This document shows positions 14,702-22,282 of a DNA stretch of 25,455 bases, piece by piece (position 1 is the stretch's first letter; every line of letters starts with the position of its first letter). The notes beneath the pieces were generated by a model. That model made no database searches. It saw nothing but the letters and a program-made list of their open reading frames with translations, and was not told the DNA's origin. Source of the DNA: a virus; IMG/VR virus record IMGVR_UViG_3300021437_000076, positions 1 to 25,455 of that record; one strand, given 5' to 3'. A program made the position numbers and the translations under genes.

Positions 14702-15364
14702 TTACTTGGTGAGTTGTGCGCGGGCCGTGCGGAGCATTTCGTCCGCGTCTAGTTGTGCGGCGGCGAAGGAAAGCATTCGGCCGCTCTTGATGATGAGTTC
14801 GTCCGTTAGTCCATTGAGACCAAGGGCAACGATCCGTTGGTTCTCAGTCACGGTCGTTGAGGTGGTGTCGAGCGCTTGCGCGGTATCGGCTTCGACGCGC
14901 GCACCAGGAGCGGTCGGATTCGAAGCGCCACCGCCGGTCAAGTTGGCAAGCAAATGCTGATGCTCGGGTTCCACCGCGGGGAACGCGGCCCGGAACTCTT
15001 CCGGCGCCTTGTGGATCATCGACAGCAGATGAGGACGCAACTCAGGCGTTAACCCACGCGTGTCTTTATAGGTAACGATCGCCGCGTCGACTTCCGCAGC
15101 CAACGCTTGCTCGGCGATCACATTTGCTTGCGCGGACAGCTCCGAGACCTTCGCGTCGCGTTTGGCCAACTCGGCCTTGAGGCGAGCATTTTCGATCGCC
15201 AGCCTGGCAACCTCGAGGCTCGGAAGTTCACCCGAATCGGCGCTCGCGGCCGTCTCTGTGACGGGTGCCACTTCGGGGACCACAGCGGGCGTTTCCGTCG
15301 CTGCAGCGGGTGCGGGCGTCACTGCCGGAGCGGCTTCGGCTGCCGGCTTTTCTGGATCTGCCAT
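14702..15364 (-). CDS. Nested in-frame scaffold protein (Mu gpZ-like)
   Basis: Inside the protease gene, an in-frame ATG at 15364 is preceded by AGGAG with a 5-base spacer (AGGAGCCGCAATG on the coding strand). This is one of the best ribosome binding sites in the window. Translation from here gives a 220-aa protein starting MADPEKPAAEAAP, with an Ala/Pro/Thr-rich arm, the coiled coil and the C-terminal capsid-contact region. This is the arrangement of the Mu I/Z and lambda C/Nu3 genes, where the scaffold is made in excess from an internal start. The sequence shows the site; the use of it is inferred. Confidence 0.65.
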   Translation of the reverse strand: MADPEKPAAEAAPAVTPAPAAATETPAVVPEVAPVTETAASADSGELPSLEVARLAIENARLKAELAKRDAKVSELSAQANVIAEQALAAEVDAAIVTYKDTRGLTPELRPHLLSMIHKAPEEFRAAFPAVEPEHQHLLANLTGGGASNPTAPGARVEADTAQALDTTSTTVTENQRIVALGLNGLTDELIIKSGRMLSFAAAQLDADEMLRTARAQLTK

Positions 15365-16768
15365 TGCGGCTCCTATTGTTGAGGCCGCCGTGGCGACCGG
15401 TGATTCTGTGGTGGCTTCGGCAGACGCGGCGGTAGGCACACAGGCGCCCGTCTCGTCGTCATCGTTTTCGATGCCATTCTCTTCCATGTACTCGTCGAGG
15501 ATCTTGTCGATGAACTGGATCAGCTCGATCGAACTCATCTCGGAAGCGCCACCGACCATGTCGCGCAGCTTGCCCACATAGTCAGCGAGCTTGATGCCCT
15601 CGTGGGTCGCGGTGGCGTCTCCGTCCACGGCGTCGAGGTGCGACGAAAGATTGGCGAGGGCGTCGCTACAATGTTGAGCGGTCGCCAGTTCATGCAGGCC
15701 AAACGCGGCCTTGAGTTGCGACATCAACTGCGGCGTCGAGCTGTAGCAGTAGGCCTCTAGGGCCTGTGCAGATTTCGGATCGACTTCAGTGAGCGGCATA
15801 GGCCCTCGATCGGTGGTTTGCGTGCCTGATGCGCTTGCTGCGGTAGGTCGCTGCATGCCCAACAGGAAAGGATCGTTGGTGAGAGCGATCGACTTGATGA
15901 GCGGCCCAACCGGCCTATTGCTCACACGGTCGCGCGCTTCCCAGTTGATGAGCGGGCTGATGCCGCCGTACTGATCGCCTTCGAGGTATTGCTTGGCGAG
16001 CGGTAGCCACTGCGTGAGGGCGAACAGCTTGTCGCCGCGACGCTCGAGATCGTAGAACCAACCCTGTGCGGGGGTTCCGCCAGCAGGAATAGATCCGCTG
16101 TTGGCCGGATATGCAGAGGCGTGATTGAAGTCGTACTGGCGACGCTGAACGCCTTCGCGGTGGAAGTTCTCCACCATCGCATCAAGAATCTGCTCGGTGA
16201 TTCGGAATGCGCCTTGCGGGTGACCCGCCCAAGCACCAGTCCGAGCGCATTGGATCCAGACGCGGCCATCACTGTCTTCAGCTGACAGTGCCTGCGTCTT
16301 GTCGATCGGACCGTAGAGTCTCAGCTCGCCGCGAGCCTCGTCGTACTCGGCCGTGTATTGCTGACTGTCAGCGTCAAACGCCGACATCTGGTGATGAATG
16401 AACGTTTTGCCGCCGTTGGGATGGGTGAGTCGAAGCTGGAGCGCTCCCCATTGACCATTCGCTGCGGTCTTTGGCTTCTCGCCGAAACGGCGCTGAGCTG
16501 CTTTCACTCGCCGCTTGATCGCGTGATATTTTCCGTCCGAAATACGACCAGCGTTGTGCTCTTTTTCGAGATCCGACGCTGCCATATCAGCGTGGGTTTT
16601 GTCGCTCAGAGGATATTTTTTGTTCTTTGGATCCCCGTATTGGCTTGTCGGAATGCGCTTCCGCTGTGCCGCATTGAGCTTTCCCATAGGTTGCACCTTT
16701 TCTTGTGCGCCCACAGCTCCGCTGACGTGAACCGAGGCCACGCCAACATCGAGAGGAAGGTCCGCCAT
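14702..16768 (-). CDS. Prohead protease-scaffold fusion (Mu gpI-like) with N-terminal DUF6582-like domain
   Basis: The 688-aa polyprotein has three parts. Residues about 28-95 (LNAAQRKRIPTSQYGDPKNK, YPLSDKTHADMAASDLEKE, HAIKRRVKAAQRRFGE) resemble the DUF6582 helical domain often fused to phage head proteins. Residues about 105-310 match the Mu gpI / prohead protease type: YDFNHASAYPANSG with a conserved His near 215, GWFYDLERRGDKLFALTQWL, GGISPLINWE with Ser near 270, and a SIALTNDPFLLG motif. Assigning His and Ser as catalytic is an inference. The rest is an Ala/Pro/Thr-rich linker and a coiled coil (ARLAIENARLKAELAKRDAK), the scaffold, removed on maturation. The ATG at 16768 has AAGG 5 bases upstream. 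An internal start gives the scaffold alone. Confidence 0.85.
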   Translation of the reverse strand: MADLPLDVGVASVHVSGAVGAQEKVQPMGKLNAAQRKRIPTSQYGDPKNKKYPLSDKTHADMAASDLEKEHNAGRISDGKYHAIKRRVKAAQRRFGEKPKTAANGQWGALQLRLTHPNGGKTFIHHQMSAFDADSQQYTAEYDEARGELRLYGPIDKTQALSAEDSDGRVWIQCARTGAWAGHPQGAFRITEQILDAMVENFHREGVQRRQYDFNHASAYPANSGSIPAGGTPAQGWFYDLERRGDKLFALTQWLPLAKQYLEGDQYGGISPLINWEARDRVSNRPVGPLIKSIALTNDPFLLGMQRPTAASASGTQTTDRGPMPLTEVDPKSAQALEAYCYSSTPQLMSQLKAAFGLHELATAQHCSDALANLSSHLDAVDGDATATHEGIKLADYVGKLRDMVGGASEMSSIELIQFIDKILDEYMEENGIENDDDETGACVPTAASAEATTESPVATAASTIGAAMADPEKPAAEAAPAVTPAPAAATETPAVVPEVAPVTETAASADSGELPSLEVARLAIENARLKAELAKRDAKVSELSAQANVIAEQALAAEVDAAIVTYKDTRGLTPELRPHLLSMIHKAPEEFRAAFPAVEPEHQHLLANLTGGGASNPTAPGARVEADTAQALDTTSTTVTENQRIVALGLNGLTDELIIKSGRMLSFAAAQLDADEMLRTARAQLTK

Positions 16769-17233
16769 CTATCCCTTGGGCAGCATCGCCACGTTTCGAG
16801 CGCGTCCCGGAAATCCGAGGATGCTCCAGGCGGTCGTATTGGTGGCGTTCGCGACTGCCGAGATCCGGAAGAACACCGACCTGCAACCGAATACCTGGAT
16901 CTCGTACATGGTCAGATCAGGCGCGAGCGCACCCGTGCTCTGAATGGCTGCCGACGCGAGTGTGACGCCTGGATTTGCTCCGATGAGCAGCCGCCGCCAC
17001 CGTGCCCCATCCGCTGCCCCTGAGTCCCGAAACAGCGGTTCGATCGTCATGGTCGGCGACGTACCAGCGGTGATCTCGACCCCAACAAATATCGTGTCGT
17101 ACAACCAACAATCCACCGCAGACGCCGGCGGGACATTGGCGTCCGTCAACGTCGTGTTGTCGGCAGCAATTGCGCCCGCGCCCGCGCGCAGGACCGATAC
17201 TTGGCCGGGGGTTAGCAGGATGGATCGTGCCAT
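16769..17233 (-). CDS. Hypothetical beta-rich structural protein
   Basis: The 154-aa protein stands between the fibre-like gene and the protease (its TAG directly abuts the next ATG). The sequence is beta-sandwich-like: RSILLTPGQVSVLRAGAGAI, a Thr/Ala loop, LYDTIFVGVEITAGTSPTMT, RWRRLLIGANPGVTLASAAI, MYEIQVFGCRSVFFRISAVA. There are no charged helices or signal peptide. The ATG at 17233 is 3 bases after the fibre stop with no ribosome binding site. I do not recognise it. Close coupling with the repeat-containing 380-aa protein suggests the two act together, for instance as head fibre and its anchor. Confidence 0.6.
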   Translation of the reverse strand: MARSILLTPGQVSVLRAGAGAIAADNTTLTDANVPPASAVDCWLYDTIFVGVEITAGTSPTMTIEPLFRDSGAADGARWRRLLIGANPGVTLASAAIQSTGALAPDLTMYEIQVFGCRSVFFRISAVANATNTTAWSILGFPGRARNVAMLPKG

Positions 17234-17236
17234 CGA

Positions 17237-18379
17237 CTACCAGTTTGTGATCGTGTAAAAAATCGTACTGATGTCAGCGATGTTGATAGATCCGTCCGCA
17301 ACACAGGCGTTGATGACCACCGCTGCTGTGCCGATGATGCCCGCGGTATTACTGCCGGGCGCAGACGCGTAACCGTTGACGGTTAGCGTGCACGTGTTGG
17401 CGGTCGCGCGAGAGACATGGATGGTGCTCTTAGTGGTGCTCTTGAGCCAGAGCCCCTGAGTCGCGCCGAGCGTGACGGTTCCAGCAACGAGCGTCGCCGT
17501 GCCCTTGACGACTCGCGGGTATAGGACCGGATCATTGGTGTCGACGACGGCGCCTTTAGTCGCGCTCGACTTCCACGAGCTGCCACCGTAGAGGGTCCCT
17601 TCGTAGCCGGCCTCGAACACGGTGCCGAGCGGGATCACCTTGGCGGCTGCCCACCAATTTGGACGAGTCAACGGAGCGGTCGTAGAGACCGTGCCGACCA
17701 CGTAGGGACCGTTCTGTGCCGCAGTCGTCTGCTTACAGAGCAACACGACGTCGCCCGCTGCGTACGTGATGCCGTCTTGGCTAACCGCAAATGCCGCTAG
17801 GTTCGATATGTTCGAGTCGACGACGCCGCGAACCTGGTAGACGTTTGAGTTGACCTGTTGGTTGTACATGGCCGCGGATTGCGTGCCAGCGGCGATCGCC
17901 GTGGCGGCACCATAGGTCGTGTCCGTGCGAGAGCTAAAGTCCAGAGTGTCGGTACCCAGAACCTTCGTGCCGGGCCAACCCGCAGTCGACATGTTCCAAT
18001 GAGTTCCAGCACCAGCCGTTCCAGAAACAACCGACACCAACATGCCCGACTGGATCTTGTCGGCCATATCGGCATCATCAGCGCGCCTCAATGCACAGCT
18101 ACCAGACGACACTGCTCCGGCGATGTAGATGCCGTTCTGCGAATGTGTCGACTGATCCTTGACGAGAATTCGATCGCCCTCGACAATCGTCCCGCTGGTA
18201 TCGATGGTCGTCGAAACCGAGGTCAGCGTCAGGTTGGTGGTTGTTGCATACTTGCAGAGTCGAACCGGCACCGCGCCGTTCATCATGCCAGCCGTTGACT
18301 TGTAGATGACCTTAGCCGCTTCGGACGGCAGTTGCAGGCGTTGCTCGCTGACAACCGTGGGATTCGTGAGATACGTCAT
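17237..18379 (-). CDS. Fibre-like structural protein with duplicated GD-x-LV-x-QNGxY modules
   Basis: The 380-aa protein, low in charge and rich in Thr/Ser/Gly/Ala, contains two copies of a module of about 60 residues. Copy one has TIVEGDRILVKDQSTHSQNG followed by IYIAG and LRRADDADM. Copy two has ITYAAGDVVLLCKQTTAAQN followed by GPYVVGTV and LTRPNWWAAAK. The GDRxLVKxQxxxxxNGIYxV element is common in phage fibre and head-decoration proteins, where it forms beta-hairpin domains. A C-terminal block of beta strands follows (GTATLVAGTVTLGATQGLWL). The ATG at 18379 has GAGGA 6 bases before. It stands in the head module, separated from the tail genes, so a head fibre or decoration role is more likely than a tail fibre. 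Its leader runs antisense to the HNH gene's control region. Confidence 0.65.
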   Translation of the reverse strand: MTYLTNPTVVSEQRLQLPSEAAKVIYKSTAGMMNGAVPVRLCKYATTTNLTLTSVSTTIDTSGTIVEGDRILVKDQSTHSQNGIYIAGAVSSGSCALRRADDADMADKIQSGMLVSVVSGTAGAGTHWNMSTAGWPGTKVLGTDTLDFSSRTDTTYGAATAIAAGTQSAAMYNQQVNSNVYQVRGVVDSNISNLAAFAVSQDGITYAAGDVVLLCKQTTAAQNGPYVVGTVSTTAPLTRPNWWAAAKVIPLGTVFEAGYEGTLYGGSSWKSSATKGAVVDTNDPVLYPRVVKGTATLVAGTVTLGATQGLWLKSTTKSTIHVSRATANTCTLTVNGYASAPGSNTAGIIGTAAVVINACVADGSINIADISTIFYTITNW

Positions 18380-18448
18380 GAGAGTTCCTCAGTGCGTTTT
18401 GGTTTCTGAGCAGCAGCCTGATTGGGCGTGCCGGAAGGTGGAAAGCAG

Positions 18449-18476
18449 TTGTCGATAGCTGCCAGCGCGCTATCAT
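18449..18476 (+). promoter_or_regulatory. Candidate promoter of the HNH endonuclease gene
   Basis: TTGTCG (18449-18454) and TATCAT (18471-18476) are separated by 16 bases, giving 4 of 6 and 5 of 6 matches to the sigma70 -35 and -10 boxes. Transcription would start near 18483, exactly at the first base of the leader's long helix. The spacer contains a GATAGC/GCTATC dyad (18454-18474) that partly covers the -10. It is the only promoter-like pair I found just upstream of this plus-strand gene. Confidence 0.45.
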
Positions 18477-18482
18477 TGGTGA

Positions 18483-18548
18483 GTCGATTCCCTGTGCTGC
18501 GTTACTGATCCTTTCACGGCGACAGGGAGTCGACACTTGAAAGGATCA
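18483..18548 (+). promoter_or_regulatory. Two interleaved, mutually exclusive RNA helices that control the HNH ribosome binding site
   Basis: Helix A pairs GTCGATTCCCTGT (18483-18495) with ACAGGGAGTCGAC (18522-18534), 13 pairs with one G-U. Helix B pairs TGATCCTTTCA (18506-18516) with TGAAAGGATCA (18538-18548), 11 perfect pairs. The order A, B, A', B' is a pseudoknot topology. Only 3 bases join A' to B', too few to span a 13-bp helix, so full formation of both is unlikely and the leader looks like a two-state switch. B' contains the ribosome binding site AAGGA (18541-18545), 10 bases before the ATG. Helix B hides it; helix A leaves it free. Confidence 0.65.
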
Positions 18549-18555
18549 AACACTC

Positions 18556-19071
18556 ATGAAACAGATCCCGCTAACCCAGGGACAGTTCGCATTGGTTGAC
18601 GATGAGGACTTCGAGCGGATCAATGCGCATAAATGGCACGCTTATCGAGATCAGCATACCTGGTATGCTCGTACCAATGAGGCACGTTGCGCCGGAAAAC
18701 AACGTACCGTTATGATGCATCGACTGCTGTTGCGTGCGCCTCCGCTAAGCAAGATCGATCATATCGACGGAAATGGCCTTCATAATTGGAAGGCAAATCT
18801 ACGCGTTGTTACCGACCGTCAGAACGCTCAAAATCTTCATATGGCTAGGTCGTGTTCTTTGCCTGGAGTTAGCTGGATAGCTTCGCGCGGTAGGTTCTTG
18901 TCCCAAATCCACGTCCGGCAAACAACTCACAACCTAGGTCGATATCTTACTGCGGAAGAGGCTTACGCTGCTTACTACTCTGCGTGCCTACAACTTGGAG
19001 AATCGGTTGAGCTTCTGCCTTTGCCGACTTGCCAGATAAAGCATCGTCTTCTACCAAAGGCGCTTCGGTAG
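18556..19071 (+). CDS. HNH homing endonuclease with AP2-like DNA-binding domain
   Basis: This 171-aa plus-strand gene lies inside a minus-strand operon. Residues 52-95 hold an HNH nuclease core: RTVMMHRLLLRAP, KIDHIDGNGLHNWKANLRVV and TDRQNAQN, with the metal-binding D68-H69, the H76-N77 pair and N81/N90. The N-terminal QIPLTQGQFALVDDEDFE with INAHKWHAY is the usual start of this free-standing phage HNH family. Residues about 103-142 (LPGVSWIASRGRFLSQIHV, then LGRYLTAEEAYAAYYSAC) form an AP2-like DNA-binding domain. Such genes copy themselves into homing sites by double-strand breaks. The ATG follows AAGGA by 10 bases, part of a leader that can fold two ways. Its last 125 bases overlap the portal gene antisense. 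Confidence 0.88.
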   Translation: MKQIPLTQGQFALVDDEDFERINAHKWHAYRDQHTWYARTNEARCAGKQRTVMMHRLLLRAPPLSKIDHIDGNGLHNWKANLRVVTDRQNAQNLHMARSCSLPGVSWIASRGRFLSQIHVRQTTHNLGRYLTAEEAYAAYYSACLQLGESVELLPLPTCQIKHRLLPKALR

Positions 19072-20563
19072 GATCTGCTGGACGTGGCCCGTCCTTCGCC
19101 GTCAGCATCCGGGTTCGACGCCCCGTCGTGTCGTCTTTGGCCAACAGCTTCAGCGGCGTCTTGCTCTCAAGGTCATCGATATCGACTGGCGCATCCATGG
19201 ACGTCATGTCCTTGGCCATCGTGATCAGTTCTTGCGGTTTCGGGATGGCGCTGATGTCGGCGACAATTCGCGGCGCGTAAGACCGGGGAAGAGCCGGGTG
19301 ATTGAGCTGCGTCCAGGGCAACGCGAGCCCGAATCGCAACGTGTCTGACATTGCGCCAGCCGAGTAGCTCAACACCTTGTCCGTGTTGGCGTCGGCGGTG
19401 GTAGCAGTGGCGAGGTTGCCGTTTGGACCCGGCTCCGTCGTGAAAGCTTGTCCGAGTAGCCCTTTGGCGATCGAACGATTCAGGTAGCTCAGGAACTCCA
19501 TCGCCGTCATGGCGGCAGCCGCGCGGAGCAGTTCGACCCTGACCGTATTCGGCAGCGCCGCGGAATTCATTGAACCGCTACCGAAGGCTGCCAATGCAGC
19601 GTTCAGGAGTTCGATGTCTTTCTTGTCCGCGATGGGCGTTTCGTGCCCGGGCTGCAGGGTTCGGTTGAAATACCCCAGCACCCAAGGGCGAATGACGCGC
19701 TCGAAGTCTTGCGCGGAACAGCGGGTCACCATGCGCTTGAGCAGCATGTAGAAGGCAACGAATCGGCCTTCGCCGTCACGCGTCGGATACTCCTTGCTGA
19801 GGCTCGGAGTGTGGATCAGGAACTTGCCCGGGTACTTGGCGACGGGCAATCCGTAGACGCCAACCGTCGGTCCCATATAATCGCTGCCGGGACCAACCAG
19901 GCCCTGGTCGTACACGTACAGATCCCACGTTACTGGGTTCGTGTAGTTGAGGCGGCGCGTGTGGATGAATCGGAGGTCGGAGATGTCCCAGACGGATTTC
20001 GTCGGGTGCTCCCACATGATCTCGTGGCCCGCTACGCCATCCCAATCGGCCCAAGCGAGCTGCTGGATCCGTTGGGTTCGGTACGGGATGTTGTCGAACT
20101 CGAGTGCGAATTCATCAGCGACCCGCTTGGTCAGATCGCGCTCTGCATCGGTCGCGGAATCGCCAAGTCTTGCCGGTTCGACCGTGTAGCGACCGCACGC
20201 GATTCCAAGGATTCGCGCTCGAGCAACCGCGCGAGTGTCGGGGTCGTTCTCGAGAAGTTCGCTCAGCAGATCGACAAGCTGGTAGCGCCAGCCTGAATTG
20301 GCCAGCCTGAACGCCGTCGAGACATACTGCCCACTGAGCGATTGCCCGATGATGGTCGGGTAGCGGTCAATGATGGGCTGCTCAGCAAACTGAGCCTGGC
20401 GGTTCGGCGCTAGCAAGGGCGGAACCAGGATCGGATCCTGTTGTCCGTACTGAGGCGGATCGAACCAGTTGCGAACCTGTGCCCGGTCAGGATCCGGCAA
20501 TGCCCGGACGGCGTTCATCTCGGCTTCGAATGCCGATGGTGCTCGTTTCGAGAATGGCCACAT
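18947..20563 (-). CDS. Portal protein, DUF935-type (Mu gp29-like)
   Basis: The 538-aa protein would form the dodecameric DNA gate at the head vertex. Motifs of the Mu gp29/DUF935 family include YVSTAFRLANSGWRYQLVDL, LLSELLENDPDTRAVARARI, RIQQLAWADWDGVAGHEIMW, FIHTRRLNYTNPVTWDLYVY and FERVIRPWVLGYFNRTLQPG. The start is coupled to the 77-aa gene as TAATG. The order terL, small gene, portal is standard. The last 41 codons (SGKSAKAEAQPILQVVGTQS and the basic end) lie antisense to the HNH gene. That tail is low-complexity and probably came from, or was shaped by, insertion of the endonuclease; comparing relatives without it would show this. Confidence 0.88.
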   Translation of the reverse strand: MWPFSKRAPSAFEAEMNAVRALPDPDRAQVRNWFDPPQYGQQDPILVPPLLAPNRQAQFAEQPIIDRYPTIIGQSLSGQYVSTAFRLANSGWRYQLVDLLSELLENDPDTRAVARARILGIACGRYTVEPARLGDSATDAERDLTKRVADEFALEFDNIPYRTQRIQQLAWADWDGVAGHEIMWEHPTKSVWDISDLRFIHTRRLNYTNPVTWDLYVYDQGLVGPGSDYMGPTVGVYGLPVAKYPGKFLIHTPSLSKEYPTRDGEGRFVAFYMLLKRMVTRCSAQDFERVIRPWVLGYFNRTLQPGHETPIADKKDIELLNAALAAFGSGSMNSAALPNTVRVELLRAAAAMTAMEFLSYLNRSIAKGLLGQAFTTEPGPNGNLATATTADANTDKVLSYSAGAMSDTLRFGLALPWTQLNHPALPRSYAPRIVADISAIPKPQELITMAKDMTSMDAPVDIDDLESKTPLKLLAKDDTTGRRTRMLTAKDGPRPADPTEAPLVEDDALSGKSAKAEAQPILQVVGTQSSKQRKPLPQ

Positions 20564-20796
20564 TACTGGTCCTGTTGTCCGGGGAGTTTTCCGTAGCCAC
20601 GCAGGACTTCTTCGAGGTCTTGTTCCGCTTCGGTGTTTTGCTGCTCAGCGGCGGCACTATGAAAGCGATAGAGTTTGGCGGCAGAGGCAGGGTTGGTGGG
20701 GTCGACGATTTCGTTCCCGTCAAGCTCTGGAGTCCGTTGCGATGCATCACTCGACTCAAATGTCGGCGCTTGCCCCGCCAGATTCTTGTTAGCCAT
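20563..20796 (-). CDS. Small acidic hypothetical protein between terminase and portal
   Basis: The 77-aa hydrophilic protein starts MANKNLAGQAPTFESSDAS at 20796, 4 bases after the terminase stop. It ends with GKLPGQQDQ-stop, with the stop overlapping the portal ATG. Glu/Asp/Gln-rich helical content (HSAAAEQQNTEAEQDLEEVL) may form a coiled coil. The family is not recognised. The tight coupling on both sides supports a real gene; a role at the terminase-portal interface is only suggested by position. Confidence 0.6.
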   Translation of the reverse strand: MANKNLAGQAPTFESSDASQRTPELDGNEIVDPTNPASAAKLYRFHSAAAEQQNTEAEQDLEEVLRGYGKLPGQQDQ

Positions 20797-20800
20797 CGCG

Positions 20801-22282
20801 CTACATGTTCAGAACGGAAATGTAGGGTCGTACCAGTTTTACGGAGTCAAACGACACTTCGCGCACCGGAACAACACTGATCTGCCCATCGTTCACCGCA
20901 TGCATGAGGGTGATGATGGTCGACAGGTAATCGAGGCCGTTGGTCGCGTACTTGTTGCGACCACTCGGCATCAGGTGGAGCTTGCACCCCTTGGCCTGCT
21001 GCAGAAGCTTGTCGTGTTCGCAAAGGGAAAGCTGACCGTCCTTCAGAATTCGGCGCAGCAGCGTGAAAGCGTCATGTTTGCTGGTGTCGGTCCACGCGTA
21101 CGGAACGAAGGTGATTCCGTGCTGTGAAAACAGCGTATCGAGGCCAGCTTCTTCGCGCTGATCCCCGAACACAACGTCGGTTCCCCACGCTCTTGCTCGA
21201 GCTGCAATGCGCTCGACGACTTCGCCCATCTTGATGTTGGCTAGAACGGCGTCCTCGATGCCGTCGACCTCGCCGATGACCAATCCCTTCGCTGATTCGT
21301 AGCCGGCACACCAAGCGAAAGCGTCACCGCGGAGTGAGCTGGCATCGATGCAGAGGAACGAACAACCTACCTTGGGTGACTGCGGAACATCGAACGCGGC
21401 CGTTACGTGCGCGGCATCCAAGGCCTTGCTGATGGTCGCGCCTGGGATCGCCTCGTATTCCCGGATCAGGATCTTCTCGTCACCCTTGGCCTTTATGAGG
21501 CATTGTTCGCGGGTGATGCTGGGATTGGCTACCCAACTCGGAGCGCTGGCCACGACCTGCTCGGCGGTGTCGCCCTTCTCGAATAGGTCGTAATGGTAGT
21601 CGTCGATGCCCCAGGGGCTCGAGATGATGAGCGACCGCACACCGGGGTGAGTGATCGTCATTGCCTCGATCGAGCTGATGACTTCCTGCGCGGGGTTCGC
21701 CGAGTGGTTGCTGTTCTCCCACTTCGCCGCTTCGTCTGCGGAGTACCCGATGCAACGAAATCCGGAGACTGCGCCGATTTGGCAGGCGAAGACTCGAACG
21801 CCGCGCTTCAGACTAGGGATGATGATCGAATCGCCAGCCGCTTGGAACTCGACCCTGAGCGCTTCGAAGAACGATTCGTAAAGCCTAAGGCGTTCCTTAG
21901 CTTCTTCCTTCGATTCCGATACCTGCGCCCAGTAGTGGATTTCGCCGGCTGGGATCGCAAAGCGACCGTTCAGGATCTCGTTGCAGCCGACCTTGACCGA
22001 GGTGTTGCTTTTTGCTCCGCCTCGACCTACTCGATAGACGGCGGCCAATGCGGTCGGGTGCGCGTAGAAGCGCGCTAGTTCCGCCTTCCACCAGTCGAGT
22101 AACGGATGATGGCCCGATGCCGCCAGCTTGGCGTCCATGGTCAGCAGGGTCTCGAAGGAAGATCCAACGCCGACTGGCTCGCCCTGACTACTCGTCGCCG
22201 CCAGTTTCGCCAATCTCTCCTTCGCCATTTGCCCCAGCGTCTTCGGCTGCTGCGACCGCGGCGAGTAGAACAGCGTAGGCAT
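20801..22282 (-). CDS. Terminase large subunit
   Basis: The 493-aa DNA-packaging motor combines an ATPase and a nuclease. The deviant Walker A is V85-GRGGAKS-92, in which a Ser follows the Lys. Walker B with catalytic Glu is RCIGYSADEAAKW (D183-E184). A coupling motif ISSPWG follows at about 220. The RNase H-like nuclease domain shows FLCIDASSLRGD (D313), VVFGDQREEAGLD (near 375) and a late NGLDYLST Asp. I use the ATG at 22282, which overlaps the small subunit by 95 bases; an ATG at 22228 (MAKERLAKLAATSS) would cut the overlap to 41 bases and keep every motif. Neither has a strong ribosome binding site. It is followed by the 77-aa gene and the portal. Confidence 0.92.
   Translation of the reverse strand: MPTLFYSPRSQQPKTLGQMAKERLAKLAATSSQGEPVGVGSSFETLLTMDAKLAASGHHPLLDWWKAELARFYAHPTALAAVYRVGRGGAKSNTSVKVGCNEILNGRFAIPAGEIHYWAQVSESKEEAKERLRLYESFFEALRVEFQAAGDSIIIPSLKRGVRVFACQIGAVSGFRCIGYSADEAAKWENSNHSANPAQEVISSIEAMTITHPGVRSLIISSPWGIDDYHYDLFEKGDTAEQVVASAPSWVANPSITREQCLIKAKGDEKILIREYEAIPGATISKALDAAHVTAAFDVPQSPKVGCSFLCIDASSLRGDAFAWCAGYESAKGLVIGEVDGIEDAVLANIKMGEVVERIAARARAWGTDVVFGDQREEAGLDTLFSQHGITFVPYAWTDTSKHDAFTLLRRILKDGQLSLCEHDKLLQQAKGCKLHLMPSGRNKYATNGLDYLSTIITLMHAVNDGQISVVPVREVSFDSVKLVRPYISVLNM

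Noticed and set aside
15162-15581. Ala/Ser/Val-rich plus-strand frame that looks like a secreted protein
   Set aside because: Its composition follows from the Ala/Pro/Thr-rich scaffold linker on the other strand.
16358-17023. Plus-strand open frame of 221 codons
   Set aside because: It lies antisense to the protease start and the 154-aa gene, is rich in Cys/His/Arg as shadows in G+C-rich DNA are, and has no motif.
18483-18548. Classical H-type pseudoknot or a self-cleaving ribozyme
   Set aside because: Three bases cannot bridge the 13-bp helix if both helices are full, and no known ribozyme core sequence could be matched; a two-state switch fits better.
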